Positions 8,858-17,818 of a DNA stretch of 64,000 bases are shown one piece after another. The DNA is from Olsenella uli (GTDB taxonomy: Bacteria; Actinomycetota; Coriobacteriia; Coriobacteriales; Atopobiaceae). A program made the translations under genes and the position numbers. The stretch lies in contig NZ_JACJKN010000001.1 of assembly GCF_016900775.1 (NCBI RefSeq), positions 186,001-250,000 on the forward strand, written 5' to 3'. The notes below the pieces were generated by a model, which was not told the DNA's origin, did not search any database, and saw only the letters and a program-made list of their open reading frames with translations. Position 1 is the stretch's first letter, and every line of letters starts with the position of its first letter.

Positions 8858-9651
8858 GTCAGGGCGCCCATGACGATGAGCTGGGTGAGGGCGGGGAACT
8901 CCGCCGGGTCATCGGCCTTCACCATGTCGGAGAGGCGGATCCACTCGATGTCGCGGCCGCCCTCGCCGAGGGAGAAGCGCTGGGGGACGCCCGTCTTCTC
9001 CAGGTGCACGGTGAGCTCGAATCCGTCCGAGCAGGTGAGCTTTGCCTGCTCCCACCAGCTGTCGTGTGGGAAGTCCGCGCGCAGGACGAGCATGGCCTCC
9101 TCGGCGTGGACCGGCCGCCCAAAGTCCACCTGGAGCCAGGCGTCGTCACGCCCGTTGATGCCCCAGGACTCGTAGGGCCAGCGTCCGTGGTGGATGCTCT
9201 GCCAGGTGCCGTCGATCGCGTTGCGGGCGATGAAGCGCGGGTTGGTGGCACCGGAGTTGGTCGTGGCATGCGGGTAGACGCCCGTGGTGCCCTCGAGGTC
9301 ATGCGAGTTGAGGGCGAGGTTTCGCCAGGTGGCGCGCTCGCGGGGGTCGAGTACGCGCGCATAGCCCCAGTGGGTGTCGCCGAGGAAGGCGTGGCTGGGG
9401 TACGAGTCGCGGGCGGACTCGAAGGGAATCGGGAACTCGAGGCGTCCCTCGGTCAGATAGACAACGCTCGGGGGCAGGGACTCGTCGAGCATGACCTCGA
9501 GCTCCACGTTCTTCTCGTCCGAGGTGAGGACGAGGACGTCGCCGGGCTGATATTCGGCATAGCGGGTGTCGAGCTGGACAAGGTCCTCGCCGGTCGAGGT
9601 TCCGCGCGCGACGCCGTCGGCGCCGACGAGGCTGAGGGTGAGCTGGGGCAT
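8851..9651 (-). CDS. Cytosolic discoidin-like protein of the glycosaminoglycan locus
   Basis: A 266-residue protein of unknown function, start set by AAAGGAG before the ATG at 9651. The N-terminal 100 residues are beta-rich with no clear family. The rest resembles a discoidin / F5-8 type C fold: NPRFIARNAIDG, then DAWLQVDFGRP and a C-terminal SDGFELTVHLEKT strand. There is no signal peptide, unlike most carbohydrate-binding discoidin proteins. It sits 79 bp downstream of kduD under the same operator, so it likely works in uronate metabolism. One possibility, offered as inference, is the isomerase step that feeds KduD, since no kduI or dhuI gene is present in the window. A sugar-binding or accessory role is equally open. 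Confidence 0.7.
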   Translation of the reverse strand: MPQLTLSLVGADGVARGTSTGEDLVQLDTRYAEYQPGDVLVLTSDEKNVELEVMLDESLPPSVVYLTEGRLEFPIPFESARDSYPSHAFLGDTHWGYARVLDPRERATWRNLALNSHDLEGTTGVYPHATTNSGATNPRFIARNAIDGTWQSIHHGRWPYESWGINGRDDAWLQVDFGRPVHAEEAMLVLRADFPHDSWWEQAKLTCSDGFELTVHLEKTGVPQRFSLGEGGRDIEWIRLSDMVKADDPAEFPALTQLIVMGALTC

Positions 9652-9730
9652 GGGTGCTCCTTTCGCTATGAAAAACCGCAGGCCGCTCGTGGAGCGAACC
9701 TGCGGCGCAAGGGGACGGATGGCGCGCTGC

Positions 9731-10564
9731 CTACTGCGGCTGCTTGCCGATGTAGGCGAGGATGCCGCCGTCGACGTAGACGACCTGGCCGTTGACGAAG
9801 TTGGAGGCGTCGGAGGCCAGGAAGACCGCGGTGCCCATGAGGTCGATCGGGGTGCCCCAGCGGGCGGCCGGCGTCTTGGCGACGATGAACTGGTCGAACG
9901 GGTGACGGGAGCCGTCGGGCTGGACCTCGCGTAGCGGCGCGGTCTGCGGGGTGGCGATGTAGCCCGGCCCGATGCCGTTGCACTGGATGTTGTGCTCGCC
10001 GAACTCGGAGCAGATGTTGCGGGTGAGCATCTTGAGGCCACCCTTGGCGGCGGCGTAGCCGGCGACGGTCTCGCGGCCGAGCTCGCTCATCATGGAGCAG
10101 ATGTTGATGATCTTGCCGTGGCCCTTCTCGATCATGCCGGGCAGGACCGCCTTGGAGACGATGAAGGGGGCGTTGAGGTCAACGTCCACGACCTGGCGGA
10201 AGTCCTCGGCGCTCATCTCGAGCATGGGGATGCGCTTGATGATGCCGGCGTTGTTGACGAGGATGTCCGGCGTGGTGCCGAAGTCGGCCTTGATGTCGGC
10301 GATAAGCTGCTCGACCTGGTCGACCTTGGTGACGTCGGCCACGTAGCCCTTGGCCTCGATGCCCTCGGCGGCGTAGGCCTTCTCGCCCATCTCGGCCTTC
10401 TCGGCGTTGAGGTCGTTGAAGGCGATCTTGGCGCCGGCCTTGGCGAGCGCGGTGGCGATGGCGAAGCCGATGCCGTAGGAGGCGCCGGTGACCAGGGCGA
10501 CCTTGCCGTCGAGGCGGAAGCTGTCCATGCTGAACGTGCTGGGATCTGCGTACTGCTCTGCCAT
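9731..10564 (-). CDS. kduD: 2-dehydro-3-deoxy-D-gluconate 5-dehydrogenase, SDR family
   Basis: A 277-residue classical short-chain dehydrogenase. It reduces 3-deoxy-D-glycero-2,5-hexodiulosonate to 2-keto-3-deoxygluconate, the step after isomerisation of the unsaturated uronate product of Ugl. Visible motifs: cofactor site TGASYGIG (26-33), NNAG (104-107), and Tyr170/Lys174 in YAAAK. Gluconate 5-dehydrogenase belongs to the same family, but the Ugl/PL8 context favours the uronate role (KduD or streptococcal DhuD equivalent). Transcription starts from a strong promoter with the AAACCGGTTT operator in its spacer. Confidence 0.88.
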   Translation of the reverse strand: MAEQYADPSTFSMDSFRLDGKVALVTGASYGIGFAIATALAKAGAKIAFNDLNAEKAEMGEKAYAAEGIEAKGYVADVTKVDQVEQLIADIKADFGTTPDILVNNAGIIKRIPMLEMSAEDFRQVVDVDLNAPFIVSKAVLPGMIEKGHGKIINICSMMSELGRETVAGYAAAKGGLKMLTRNICSEFGEHNIQCNGIGPGYIATPQTAPLREVQPDGSRHPFDQFIVAKTPAARWGTPIDLMGTAVFLASDASNFVNGQVVYVDGGILAYIGKQPQ

Positions 10565-10600
10565 GTGTCCTCCTTGTTGGATGGCCGTTCGTTGAGTCTC

Positions 10601-10629
10601 AGTTAAGGACAGTAAACCGGTTTTGTCAA
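10601..10629 (-). promoter_or_regulatory. kduD promoter with LacI-type operator in the spacer
   Basis: On the minus strand, TTGACA (10629-10624), a 17-nt spacer and TTAACT (10606-10601) form a near-consensus promoter. The palindrome AAACCGGTTT (10614-10623) fills the spacer, so a bound repressor would block RNA polymerase. The core matches the operator before ugl at 14-27. Confidence 0.75.
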
Positions 10630-11203
10630 CAGTAAAGGCCTAGCGGTCTCCGCGAGCGGTTGAGTTCAAATAATCTCTACAGTTCTTCTGCATTCCTCAA
10701 GCTAATCGGCACATAAGGGCGAGGTAAACCAATTTGTCAGAAACTGCTCTCGCCGGCCGGCGGCGGGTCTGTGACGTGCCTGTGAGCAGGCGGTCGCGAA
10801 GATTTGACGGCAGGGTGGCCGTAAAGCTGCGTGCCGGTGAGCGGCATGGCCCCAGCATCATCCGCGTTTGTGGGTGGCCGATCTTCTTGAGAGTGATTTG
10901 GTGGGTGCCGCCATTGTGGAGGCTGGCAGCTGCTATGCCGGGGATCGTGACTCCACCGAGGGGCATCGCAGGACGCTCGACTGACGAGGGGTTCATGGGG
11001 CGCATGGCGGCCTGTCGTGACCCGCGCCGGTTTTCCTATATGAAGGAGTTGGGGATGGGCAATTGGCGCTACGCCCTCGTGTGCCTCAACAGTGGCGACA
11101 CCCACTTCCGGCCCGAGGATGCCGGTGCGCATGTGATGCCGTTCGCAGGGTAAGTCGGGCACTCCGACGTTTTGCATCGACTTGGGCCGACGCCCCCACC
11201 TTT
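10630..11203. other. Gene-free gap with one degenerate operator
   Basis: No coding region is supported here. Short open frames exist on both strands but overlap each other and lack ribosome sites and recognisable motifs. At 10724-10739, GTAAACCAATTTGTCA closely resembles the kduD operator (GTAAACCGGTTTTGTCA), 112 bp further out, and could be an auxiliary operator. The rest may be decayed coding sequence; a stretch near 10877-10985 reads with few stops in one frame but matches nothing I know. Confidence 0.4.
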
Positions 11204-11330
11204 CCGTTTCTAGGTGTTTTTTCGGGTCGCTTCGGAGTATTGCTTGAATCTCAGATTACGTTATCGCAGGTAAATCGCACGCGGTGGTCAAGAGCTACTT
11301 TGTAGTGACGAAAAGTAACACCTAGAAACG
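11204..11330. repeat. Inverted-repeat element A (CGTTTCTAGGTGTT family)
   Basis: The element begins with CCGTTTCTAGGTGTTTTTT (11204-11222) and ends with the inverted AACACCTAGAAACG (11317-11330), about 127 bp in all. A second element with the same ends lies at 12510-12636, so the two bracket the gene at 11524. The size and terminal repeats resemble a MITE. An RNA hairpin is the alternative. Confidence 0.7.
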
Positions 11331-11523
11331 TCACCTCTGCCTTCTGCGCCGCTCGCGGGCGGATGTTGCCGCTCAGCTCGTAAAAACGTGATTCTCTTAT
11401 GTGCTCGGAGTTCTTTTAGCCTTTCTACCTCAGACGTCAGCTTGGCGTCAGCTGACGGATAGGCCAGGGGGGGCGGTGCTTGGATACAGTCTTCCAACTA
11501 TTGGATGGCTGGAGGAGGCGCCT

Positions 11524-12489
11524 ATGTCACTGTTTCTGAGCCACGATTCTGCGCTGCGCTATTGGCTGACCAAAGGAGGGGACGAATGCGTTCCCGATGT
11601 CGCTTCCATTGGCAGCCTTGCTCAGGCGAGTGCCTCGGCGCGAGAGCTTGGCAAGGCGCTCCTCCCCATTGACTATTCGGAGGCCTGTCCTGTTCACCTG
11701 CTTGTTTGCGACCCTGCGAGTCTGCACTCCTCCGGCTTGGTGATACCCCACCTATGGACTGGCCCCGTGCCCGACGGCTCCTTTAGCGAGCTTTCTGGAG
11801 CAAACTATGTGAGCGCGCCGGAATTTACCTTCGTGCAGGCTGCAGCAAAGAGGGACCTAATCGCGACTCTTGAGATAGGACTCTATCTCTGCGGGGTTTT
11901 TTCGATTGGCGATGAGGGCTATGGTTACGTGGGGCAGCGGATGGCCCTGACAACGCCGGAGGAGCTTGCGAGCTTTATTGGCAGGACGGCGGGCGCATAT
12001 GGAGTGAAGAAGGCTCGCGCCTCGTTGCGCTATGTGCTTGCCCGGGCTGCATCTCCCATGGAGGTGCTGCTCATTCTTGCCTTTGTGCTTCCGCCCCGCT
12101 TGGGCGGCTGGGGGTTTCCCAGGGTTGTCCCCAACGAGCGGATTGATGTGGACAAAAGGCTGCAAGAGGTGGCAGGGGCCGATCATTTTGTCGGAGACGT
12201 CTATATTCCCTTCGTCAGGGGAGACATGGAATATGACAGCGAGGAGTTCCGCACGGGACGCTGGCGTGCCGACCATACCCAAGCACGGCGAAACATTCTT
12301 GAGGTGATGGGCGTCAAGACCATGTCGGCCACCTGGCACCAGATTGATACGTTTGAGAAATTTAAGACATTCATCTGGATGGTTAAGGAGCGCTTTGGAA
12401 TTCCCCATCGTGACTACACCCCTGAGGAGACCATGGCACAGATCTCCCTCTATGAGCGCCTGACAGACTTTCGGCGAAGGCTCTTTTGA
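11524..12489 (+). CDS. AbiEi-like protein with a PD-(D/E)XK nuclease-like C-terminus
   Basis: A 321-residue protein; the ATG follows GGAGGAGG, so the longer upstream frame is not used. Residues 55-150 (VHLLVCDPASLHSSG, then a SAPEFTFVQAA segment) resemble the C-terminal part of AbiEi-type antitoxin/regulators. Residues 215-290 contain DVYIPF, MEYDSEEF and a GVKTMSATW strand, the layout of DUF559/Vsr-like endonuclease folds (D, then E-x-D). Base use is clearly less GC-rich than in neighbours, and inverted-repeat elements stand on both sides, which suggests transfer. A defence or toxin role is inference. No AbiEii-type partner is adjacent. Confidence 0.6.
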   Translation: MSLFLSHDSALRYWLTKGGDECVPDVASIGSLAQASASARELGKALLPIDYSEACPVHLLVCDPASLHSSGLVIPHLWTGPVPDGSFSELSGANYVSAPEFTFVQAAAKRDLIATLEIGLYLCGVFSIGDEGYGYVGQRMALTTPEELASFIGRTAGAYGVKKARASLRYVLARAASPMEVLLILAFVLPPRLGGWGFPRVVPNERIDVDKRLQEVAGADHFVGDVYIPFVRGDMEYDSEEFRTGRWRADHTQARRNILEVMGVKTMSATWHQIDTFEKFKTFIWMVKERFGIPHRDYTPEETMAQISLYERLTDFRRRLF

Positions 12490-12509
12490 ATGCGCTTTTG
12501 CTGGGTCTT

Positions 12510-12636
12510 CCGTTTCTAGGTGTTTTTTGAGGGATGGGGCGAGTAGCCAGGATACGGCCAGATCCTTGACCTGCTCGTTTGCCCCTCCATGTGTGGGCGC
12601 TACTGTGACTTCCGCCGAAAAAACACCTAGAAACGG
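12510..12636. repeat. Inverted-repeat element B (CGTTTCTAGGTGTT family)
   Basis: CCGTTTCTAGGTGTTTTTT at 12510-12528 and its exact inverse at 12618-12636 enclose about 90 bp. The arms are a perfect 19-bp match and equal the left end of element A. It lies between the AbiEi-like gene and the end of the helicase gene and could also act as a bidirectional terminator. Confidence 0.75.
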
Positions 12637-12661
12637 AAAACGATCCTGTTATGTCCAACCG

Positions 12662-15253
12662 CTACTCGTCGTCCACGAAGCCCACGCGGTAGGCGGAGAA
12701 CACCACGGCGCCCTCGTCCTGCGTGGCGTCGAGGTCCACGTCTCCCCAGATGCCGAAGTCGCGGTCGTCGTCGGAGTCGCGGAACGTCTGGTGGACGTGC
12801 CACACGTGTGCCGACTTCTCATCCTTCTCGTCAATCGAGAGGTATGCGGCGCTGCGGGCGTCCGCGTCCAGCAGGATCTCCTCGTGCTCCTCGAAGAAGC
12901 GGTCGAGCGCGCGCCGCCACACGGGAGCGCGCCAGCCCCACTCGGCGTCGAGCTTGCCGAGCTCGTCGGTCGCCTCGTGCGCCGCCAGCCGTACGCGGGC
13001 GAAGAGCGCGTTTCGCACGAGCAGCGTGAGGCCGCGGCGGTCGCGTACGACCTCCTCGGCCGCGGGCGGGGCGGCATCGAGGCCCTCCGAGGAGCCCTCC
13101 CCGGCGGCCGCCCACTCGTCCACGAGCGAGGAGTCCACCGTGCGCACCACCAGGCCCAGCCACGCGATGATGTCGCGCAGGCGCTCGTCGCGCTTCTCGA
13201 GCGGCACGGTGCGGTCGAGGGCGCGGAACGCCTCGGAGAGGTAGCGCAGGAGGAGCCCCTCGGAGCGGGCCACGTTGTAGCGGCCCACGTACTCCTTGAA
13301 GTCGCTCGCGGTCTCCACCATGTCGCGCAGGACGGACTTGGGCGAGAGCGCAAAGTCGCGCGCCCACGGCACCTGCTCGCAGTACTGCTCGAAGGCGGGC
13401 TCCAGCAGCTCCTCGAGCGGCTTGGGGTAGGTGACCTCCTGCAGGCGCTCCATGCGCTCGTCGTAGTCTATGCCCTCGGCCTTCATCTCGCTCATCGCGC
13501 GGTCGCGCGCCACGCGCTGCTGCGCGCGCAGGATCTGCCAGGGGTCCTCGAGCGTGGCCTCGGCCATGGAGATGACGTCGAGCGCATAGGTATCCGACTC
13601 CGGGTCCAGGAGCTCGAGCGCCGCCAGTAGGAACGGCGAGAGCGGCTGGTCCAGCGCAAAGTCGTCCGGAAGGTCCACGGTCGTGCTCCACGAGACCCCC
13701 CCGTCCGGGCCCTCCTCGCGCGTGACCACGCCCGCGTCCTGCAGCGTGGCAAAGATCTCGTCTGCGCGGGTGGCGAGCGCGGCCTTCTCCTCGGCGGGCT
13801 GGGCGGACTCCTCCACGAGCGCGTGGACGCGCGCCCAGGCGTCCCCGCCCTGCTCCACCTCGGCAAGCACCATCGAGTGCGTGACCTTCATGCGCGGGCG
13901 CAGCGGCTCCGGCACGGCGGCGATCAGCCGCTCGAAGGTCTGCTTGTTCCAGCCCACAAAGCCCTCGGGGGGCTTCTTGGTCTTGATCTTGCGCGCCTTC
14001 TTGGGGTCGCCACCCGCCTTGCGCAGGGCCCGGGCGTTCTCGATGTCGTACTCGGTGGCCTCGGCGATGACGTGGCCCTCGGTGTCAAAGCCGGCGCGCC
14101 CGGCGCGGCCGACGATCTGGTGGAACTCGCGCGCGTTGAGGTGGCGCATGCGCCGGCCGTCAAACTTGGAGAGCGCGGTGAGCACCACGGTGTGAATGGG
14201 CACGTTGATGCCCACGCCGAGCGTGTCCGTGCCGCAGATGACCGGCAGCAGGCCCTGCTGCGCGAGCTTCTCCACGAGCAGGCGGTAGCGCGGCAGCATG
14301 CCCGCGTGGTGCACGCCCACGCCGCAGCCCAGGAGGCGCTGGAGCGTCTTGCCAAAGGTCGTGGTGAAGCGCGTGCCCTTGATGGCCTCCTTCACGGCCT
14401 CGCGCTGCTCCTTGGTGGAGACGCCGTAGCTGGCCAGGCTCTGCGCGCTCGTGAGGGCCGCGTCCTGCGAGAAGTGCACGACGTAGAGCGGCGCCTCGCC
14501 GGCGCGCAGCGCCAGCTCGACGGTGCCCTCGAGCGCCGTGTCAACGAACTCGTAGGAGAGCGGCACCGGGCGCGGGGCGTCTGCGATGGTGTCCACGGTG
14601 CGCCCGCCGGTATGCTCGGAGAGCGACTCCGCGATGGCGGTGGTGTCCCCCAGCGTGGCGCTCATGAGCAGGAACTGCGTGTGGGGGAGCGTGAGCAGCG
14701 GCACCTGCCAGGCCCAGCCGCGGTCCGGGTCCGCGTAGAAGTGGAACTCGTCCATGGCCACGCAGCCCACGTCGCACTTCTCGCCCTCGCGCAGCGCCTG
14801 GTTGGCGAGGATCTCCGCGGTGCAGCAGATAATGGGCGCCTCCGCGTTGATGGCCGCGTCGCCAGTGATCATGCCCACGTTCTCGCGGCCGAAGAGCTCG
14901 ACGAGGTCAAAGAACTTCTCGCTCACCAGCGCCTTGATGGGGGCGGTGTAGTAGGCGCGCCTATCCGTGCAGACGCTCATGAAGCACATGCCCAGCGCCA
15001 CCATGGACTTGCCCGACCCCGTGGGCGTGCCCAGGATCAGGTGGTCTCCCGCCGCAAGCGACAGCAGGGCCTCCTCCTGGTGCGGCCAGAGCTCGATCCC
15101 GCGCGACTCCACCCAGCCGAGGAAGAGGTCGAGCGCCTCCTCGGCGGGGATGTTGGGATAGGTCTCCTCGTCCGGCCAGGGGATGAGGCGTCCCAGCGAC
15201 CCGGGGGCGTTGGGCCCCTCGTCGACGGACTCGGATGTGGGGAATGCGGGCAT
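12662..15253 (-). CDS. Ski2/HelY-like DEAD/DEAH-box RNA helicase (DUF3516)
   Basis: An 863-residue helicase; the start at 15253 has GAGGAGG before it, and the long frame upstream of it is not coding. Motifs: Walker A GTPTGSGKS (about residues 68-76), DEFH (motif II) near 157, SATLGD (motif III), and the second RecA domain with GVGINVPIHTV and QIVGRAGRAG. The C-terminal 350 residues form the actinobacterial DUF3516 region. Members resemble mycobacterial HelY and the exosome-associated Mtr4/Ski2 helicases and probably unwind RNA. It is monocistronic. Confidence 0.88.
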   Translation of the reverse strand: MPAFPTSESVDEGPNAPGSLGRLIPWPDEETYPNIPAEEALDLFLGWVESRGIELWPHQEEALLSLAAGDHLILGTPTGSGKSMVALGMCFMSVCTDRRAYYTAPIKALVSEKFFDLVELFGRENVGMITGDAAINAEAPIICCTAEILANQALREGEKCDVGCVAMDEFHFYADPDRGWAWQVPLLTLPHTQFLLMSATLGDTTAIAESLSEHTGGRTVDTIADAPRPVPLSYEFVDTALEGTVELALRAGEAPLYVVHFSQDAALTSAQSLASYGVSTKEQREAVKEAIKGTRFTTTFGKTLQRLLGCGVGVHHAGMLPRYRLLVEKLAQQGLLPVICGTDTLGVGINVPIHTVVLTALSKFDGRRMRHLNAREFHQIVGRAGRAGFDTEGHVIAEATEYDIENARALRKAGGDPKKARKIKTKKPPEGFVGWNKQTFERLIAAVPEPLRPRMKVTHSMVLAEVEQGGDAWARVHALVEESAQPAEEKAALATRADEIFATLQDAGVVTREEGPDGGVSWSTTVDLPDDFALDQPLSPFLLAALELLDPESDTYALDVISMAEATLEDPWQILRAQQRVARDRAMSEMKAEGIDYDERMERLQEVTYPKPLEELLEPAFEQYCEQVPWARDFALSPKSVLRDMVETASDFKEYVGRYNVARSEGLLLRYLSEAFRALDRTVPLEKRDERLRDIIAWLGLVVRTVDSSLVDEWAAAGEGSSEGLDAAPPAAEEVVRDRRGLTLLVRNALFARVRLAAHEATDELGKLDAEWGWRAPVWRRALDRFFEEHEEILLDADARSAAYLSIDEKDEKSAHVWHVHQTFRDSDDDRDFGIWGDVDLDATQDEGAVVFSAYRVGFVDDE

Positions 15254-15586
15254 GCGGCCTCCTCGATAGACAGACCCCCATTCTAGCGTGCGGCGGGGGA
15301 GCGTGCGGCCCGCCCAGCCGCGTGAGCGTCTCAGCCTGCCAATCGTGTCGCATAACCGTCCAGTTGCGACGAAGCTGCCGCGGCGTGCGCGCGGCGGCAT
15401 ACCATGAAGCCAACGGGGGTGCCCTCGCCCGCGGACGCAGATGCGATGCGCCGCTCCTCCCCTTCCTTCCCGGCCCCGCCCGGCGAGGGCGCCCCTCTCT
15501 CCCTGTGGGAGGCCGCCGCCGACCGGTGCCCCGCCACGGCGCACCGTGCGGCTATACTTTCCGAAACTACGTGAGGAGGGACTCCC
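15254..15586. promoter_or_regulatory. Divergent promoter region, helicase and nitroreductase
   Basis: The 333-bp gap holds the outward promoters of the two flanking genes. For the plus strand, a TATACT -10 box lies at 15553-15558, about 29 bp before the nitroreductase ATG, with GAGGAGGG as ribosome site. I see no small gene or repeat in the rest. Confidence 0.5.
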
Positions 15587-16102
15587 ATGACCGACTTCCA
15601 GCAGCTCGCGCACGACCGCTACTCCTGCAGGTCCTTCTCGGACCGCCCGGTGGAGGGCGAGAAGATCGATGTGCTTCTCGACGTGGCACTGGCCGCGCCC
15701 ACGGCCGTCGACAAGCAGCCGTGGCACATGTGGGTCGTCGAGAGCTCGGAGGCCGTCGCCCGGCTTGCGGCGCACACGCGCTTCGACTTTGGCGCGCAGG
15801 TCATCCTCGTGCTGGGCGCGGCGCCGGAGGAGGCGTGGGTCCGCAAGTACGACGGCCGCAACTTCGCCGACGTCGACGCCTCCATCGTGGGGACGCACGT
15901 CATGCTGGCCGCCCACGACCTCGGGCTCGGTACCACCTGGGTGGGGCACTTCGACGCCCCCGCCGTGAAGGAGGAGTTCCCGGAGATGGAGCCCTACGAC
16001 CTTGTGGCGCTCTTTCCGCTGGGCTATCCCGCCGAGGACGCGGAGCCGGCGGTGATGCACTTCAAGCGGCGGCCTGCGGGGGAGCTCGTGAGCCGCGTCT
16101 AG
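15587..16102 (+). CDS. Nitroreductase-family oxidoreductase
   Basis: A 171-residue FMN-dependent nitroreductase-family protein. The N-terminal FMN-phosphate motif RYSCRSFSDRPV, the PTAVDKQPWHMWVV segment and the C-terminal LGYPAED are standard for the short family members. It likely uses NAD(P)H to reduce nitro or quinone-like compounds; the physiological substrate cannot be told. It stands alone with its own promoter. Confidence 0.88.
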   Translation: MTDFQQLAHDRYSCRSFSDRPVEGEKIDVLLDVALAAPTAVDKQPWHMWVVESSEAVARLAAHTRFDFGAQVILVLGAAPEEAWVRKYDGRNFADVDASIVGTHVMLAAHDLGLGTTWVGHFDAPAVKEEFPEMEPYDLVALFPLGYPAEDAEPAVMHFKRRPAGELVSRV

Positions 16103-16324
16103 GGGCGCCCTTCGGGGCCCTCGCGCGCGGGCCTTCCGCCCTGGGCGCCGGGCGTTGAGGGCCGAGAATCGAATGTGTAAATTGTCGTGCACCTCTGGTT
16201 GCATGACGGTTCCGTCACGGTTGCCCGCCGTGCGAACTGGTACCCTTGAACGTGCGCGGAGCCGCGTCGCGAGCGGTAAACACAACAAAGAGTCGAAACC
16301 TTCCCCGCGCAGACGGATGGCACC

Positions 16325-17818
16325 ATGACCAGCAGAAACAACGCCCAGCGCCCGCACCCCCGCACGCGGGGCGCGCAGGCATCAAATTCCCACATGCGCC
16401 CCATCGACCTTTCGGGGGCGGCGCCCACACATGCGGCGGGCGCCCCGCGCGATGCGCGGCCCCATGCCCGAACGACCCGCCAGGCCGGCCACGAGCGGCG
16501 CGGCCATCAGGAGGCCCCGGCCCCGCAGGGCGGGATCGGCCCCTCCCGGCAGCCCGAGCCCGACTGGCAGGCGCCTGTCCCGCGGCAGCGCGCCCCGCGC
16601 AGCCGCTACAAGAAGCGGCGCGAGGGGAGGGGCGTCACCATCGTGGCCCTTCTCGTCGTCGTGGCGATCGTGGGCGGCGGCGTGTGGCTGTGGCTCAACC
16701 GGACGGTCAACGTGAGCATCAACGGCGAGCGCGCCGACGTTCGCGTGGGGTCCACGCTCGAGGAGATCGTGAAGAGCGAGGAGCTCTCGCCCAAGCCGGG
16801 CAACCTCGTCTCCGTGAGCGGGAACGTCATCACGGAGGGTGGCGGCGACGCGTTCTCGGCCACGGTCAACGGCGCGCAGCTGGACGCCGCCGGCCGCGAC
16901 GCGTTCCGCGCGGAGGGCAACGAGGAGATCACCTTCGGGGACGGCGCGGACGTGACCGAGGCCTCGCACGAGGAGGAGCGTGAGATCCAGCCCCTGCTCG
17001 AGCCGCCCGACTCGGTGGGCTCGGTGACCTTTGTCTCCCAGTATGGCAAGACGGGCAGGCAGAAGTTCGTGGTTGGCGACACCTCGGGAGAGTCGGTTCC
17101 CGGAGACGTCGTCGAGCCCGCGCAGAACGTGAAGCTCATGAGCATCAACCCGAAGGCGGACGACGGCCACAAGCTCATCGCGCTCACCTTCGATGACGGC
17201 CCGAGCAAGTACACCCAGCAATACCTCGACATCCTCACGGAGCACGGCATCCACGCCACGTTCTTCTGCCTCGGCTCCGCGGCGGCCAACAACCCCGACC
17301 TCGTCAAGGCGATCAAGGACCAGGGCTCGCAGGTCGCGTCCCACACCATGAACCACCAGCAGCTCACGGCCGTCGATCAGACGACGCTGCAGTCGGAGAT
17401 CACGGAGGCGTTCTCCGCCATCTCCGGCGCGGGCGGCGGGGACACCTCGGTCATCCGCCCGCCCTACGGCTCCTTTGACACGTCGACGTGGCTGGCCTCG
17501 GGCGGCACGCTCTCGGCCTCGGTGATCTGGAACCTGGACAGCCTGGACTGGGAGCTGCCCGGGGCGGACGCCATCGTGAACAACTGCACGAGCGGCGCCT
17601 TTTCCGGCAGCATCATCCTCATGCACGACGGTGGCGGCAACCGCGACCAGGACCTCGAGGCGCTGCCCCGCATCATCGAGCAGCTCCAGGGAGAGGGCTA
17701 CGAGTTCGTGACCGTGGCGGAGCTCATGGCGTCCGACAGCCGCATCCCCGCCGAGGTGGCCGCCGGCAACGCTCACATCCCCGAGGGCTATACCTGGGCG
17801 ACGGAGCTCGCTGAGTAG
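16325..17818 (+). CDS. Membrane-anchored polysaccharide deacetylase (CE4)
   Basis: A 497-residue protein with a basic, Pro/Arg-rich cytoplasmic tail (about 1-95), a membrane helix (about 100-122, VALLVVVAIVGGGVWLWL), a linker with beta-rich domain, and a NodB catalytic domain from about residue 290. Motifs: TFDDGPS (metal-binding Asp pair), SHTMNHQQL (metal His pair) and RPPYGSF. The likely role is N-deacetylation of peptidoglycan or another surface glycan outside the membrane, which gives lysozyme resistance in relatives. The long cytoplasmic tail is unusual for the family and may recruit cell-wall partners. Confidence 0.88.
   Translation: MTSRNNAQRPHPRTRGAQASNSHMRPIDLSGAAPTHAAGAPRDARPHARTTRQAGHERRGHQEAPAPQGGIGPSRQPEPDWQAPVPRQRAPRSRYKKRREGRGVTIVALLVVVAIVGGGVWLWLNRTVNVSINGERADVRVGSTLEEIVKSEELSPKPGNLVSVSGNVITEGGGDAFSATVNGAQLDAAGRDAFRAEGNEEITFGDGADVTEASHEEEREIQPLLEPPDSVGSVTFVSQYGKTGRQKFVVGDTSGESVPGDVVEPAQNVKLMSINPKADDGHKLIALTFDDGPSKYTQQYLDILTEHGIHATFFCLGSAAANNPDLVKAIKDQGSQVASHTMNHQQLTAVDQTTLQSEITEAFSAISGAGGGDTSVIRPPYGSFDTSTWLASGGTLSASVIWNLDSLDWELPGADAIVNNCTSGAFSGSIILMHDGGGNRDQDLEALPRIIEQLQGEGYEFVTVAELMASDSRIPAEVAAGNAHIPEGYTWATELAE

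Noticed and set aside
10734-11177. Overlapping open frames on both strands in the gap after kduD
   Set aside because: Neither has a good ribosome site, a known motif or codon use like neighbours. The short readable stretch near 10877-10985 may be a decayed gene but cannot be named.
15254-16357. Long N-terminal extension of the helicase frame
   Set aside because: The extension overlaps the nitroreductase gene on the other strand and the conserved N-terminus with a strong ribosome site begins at 15253.
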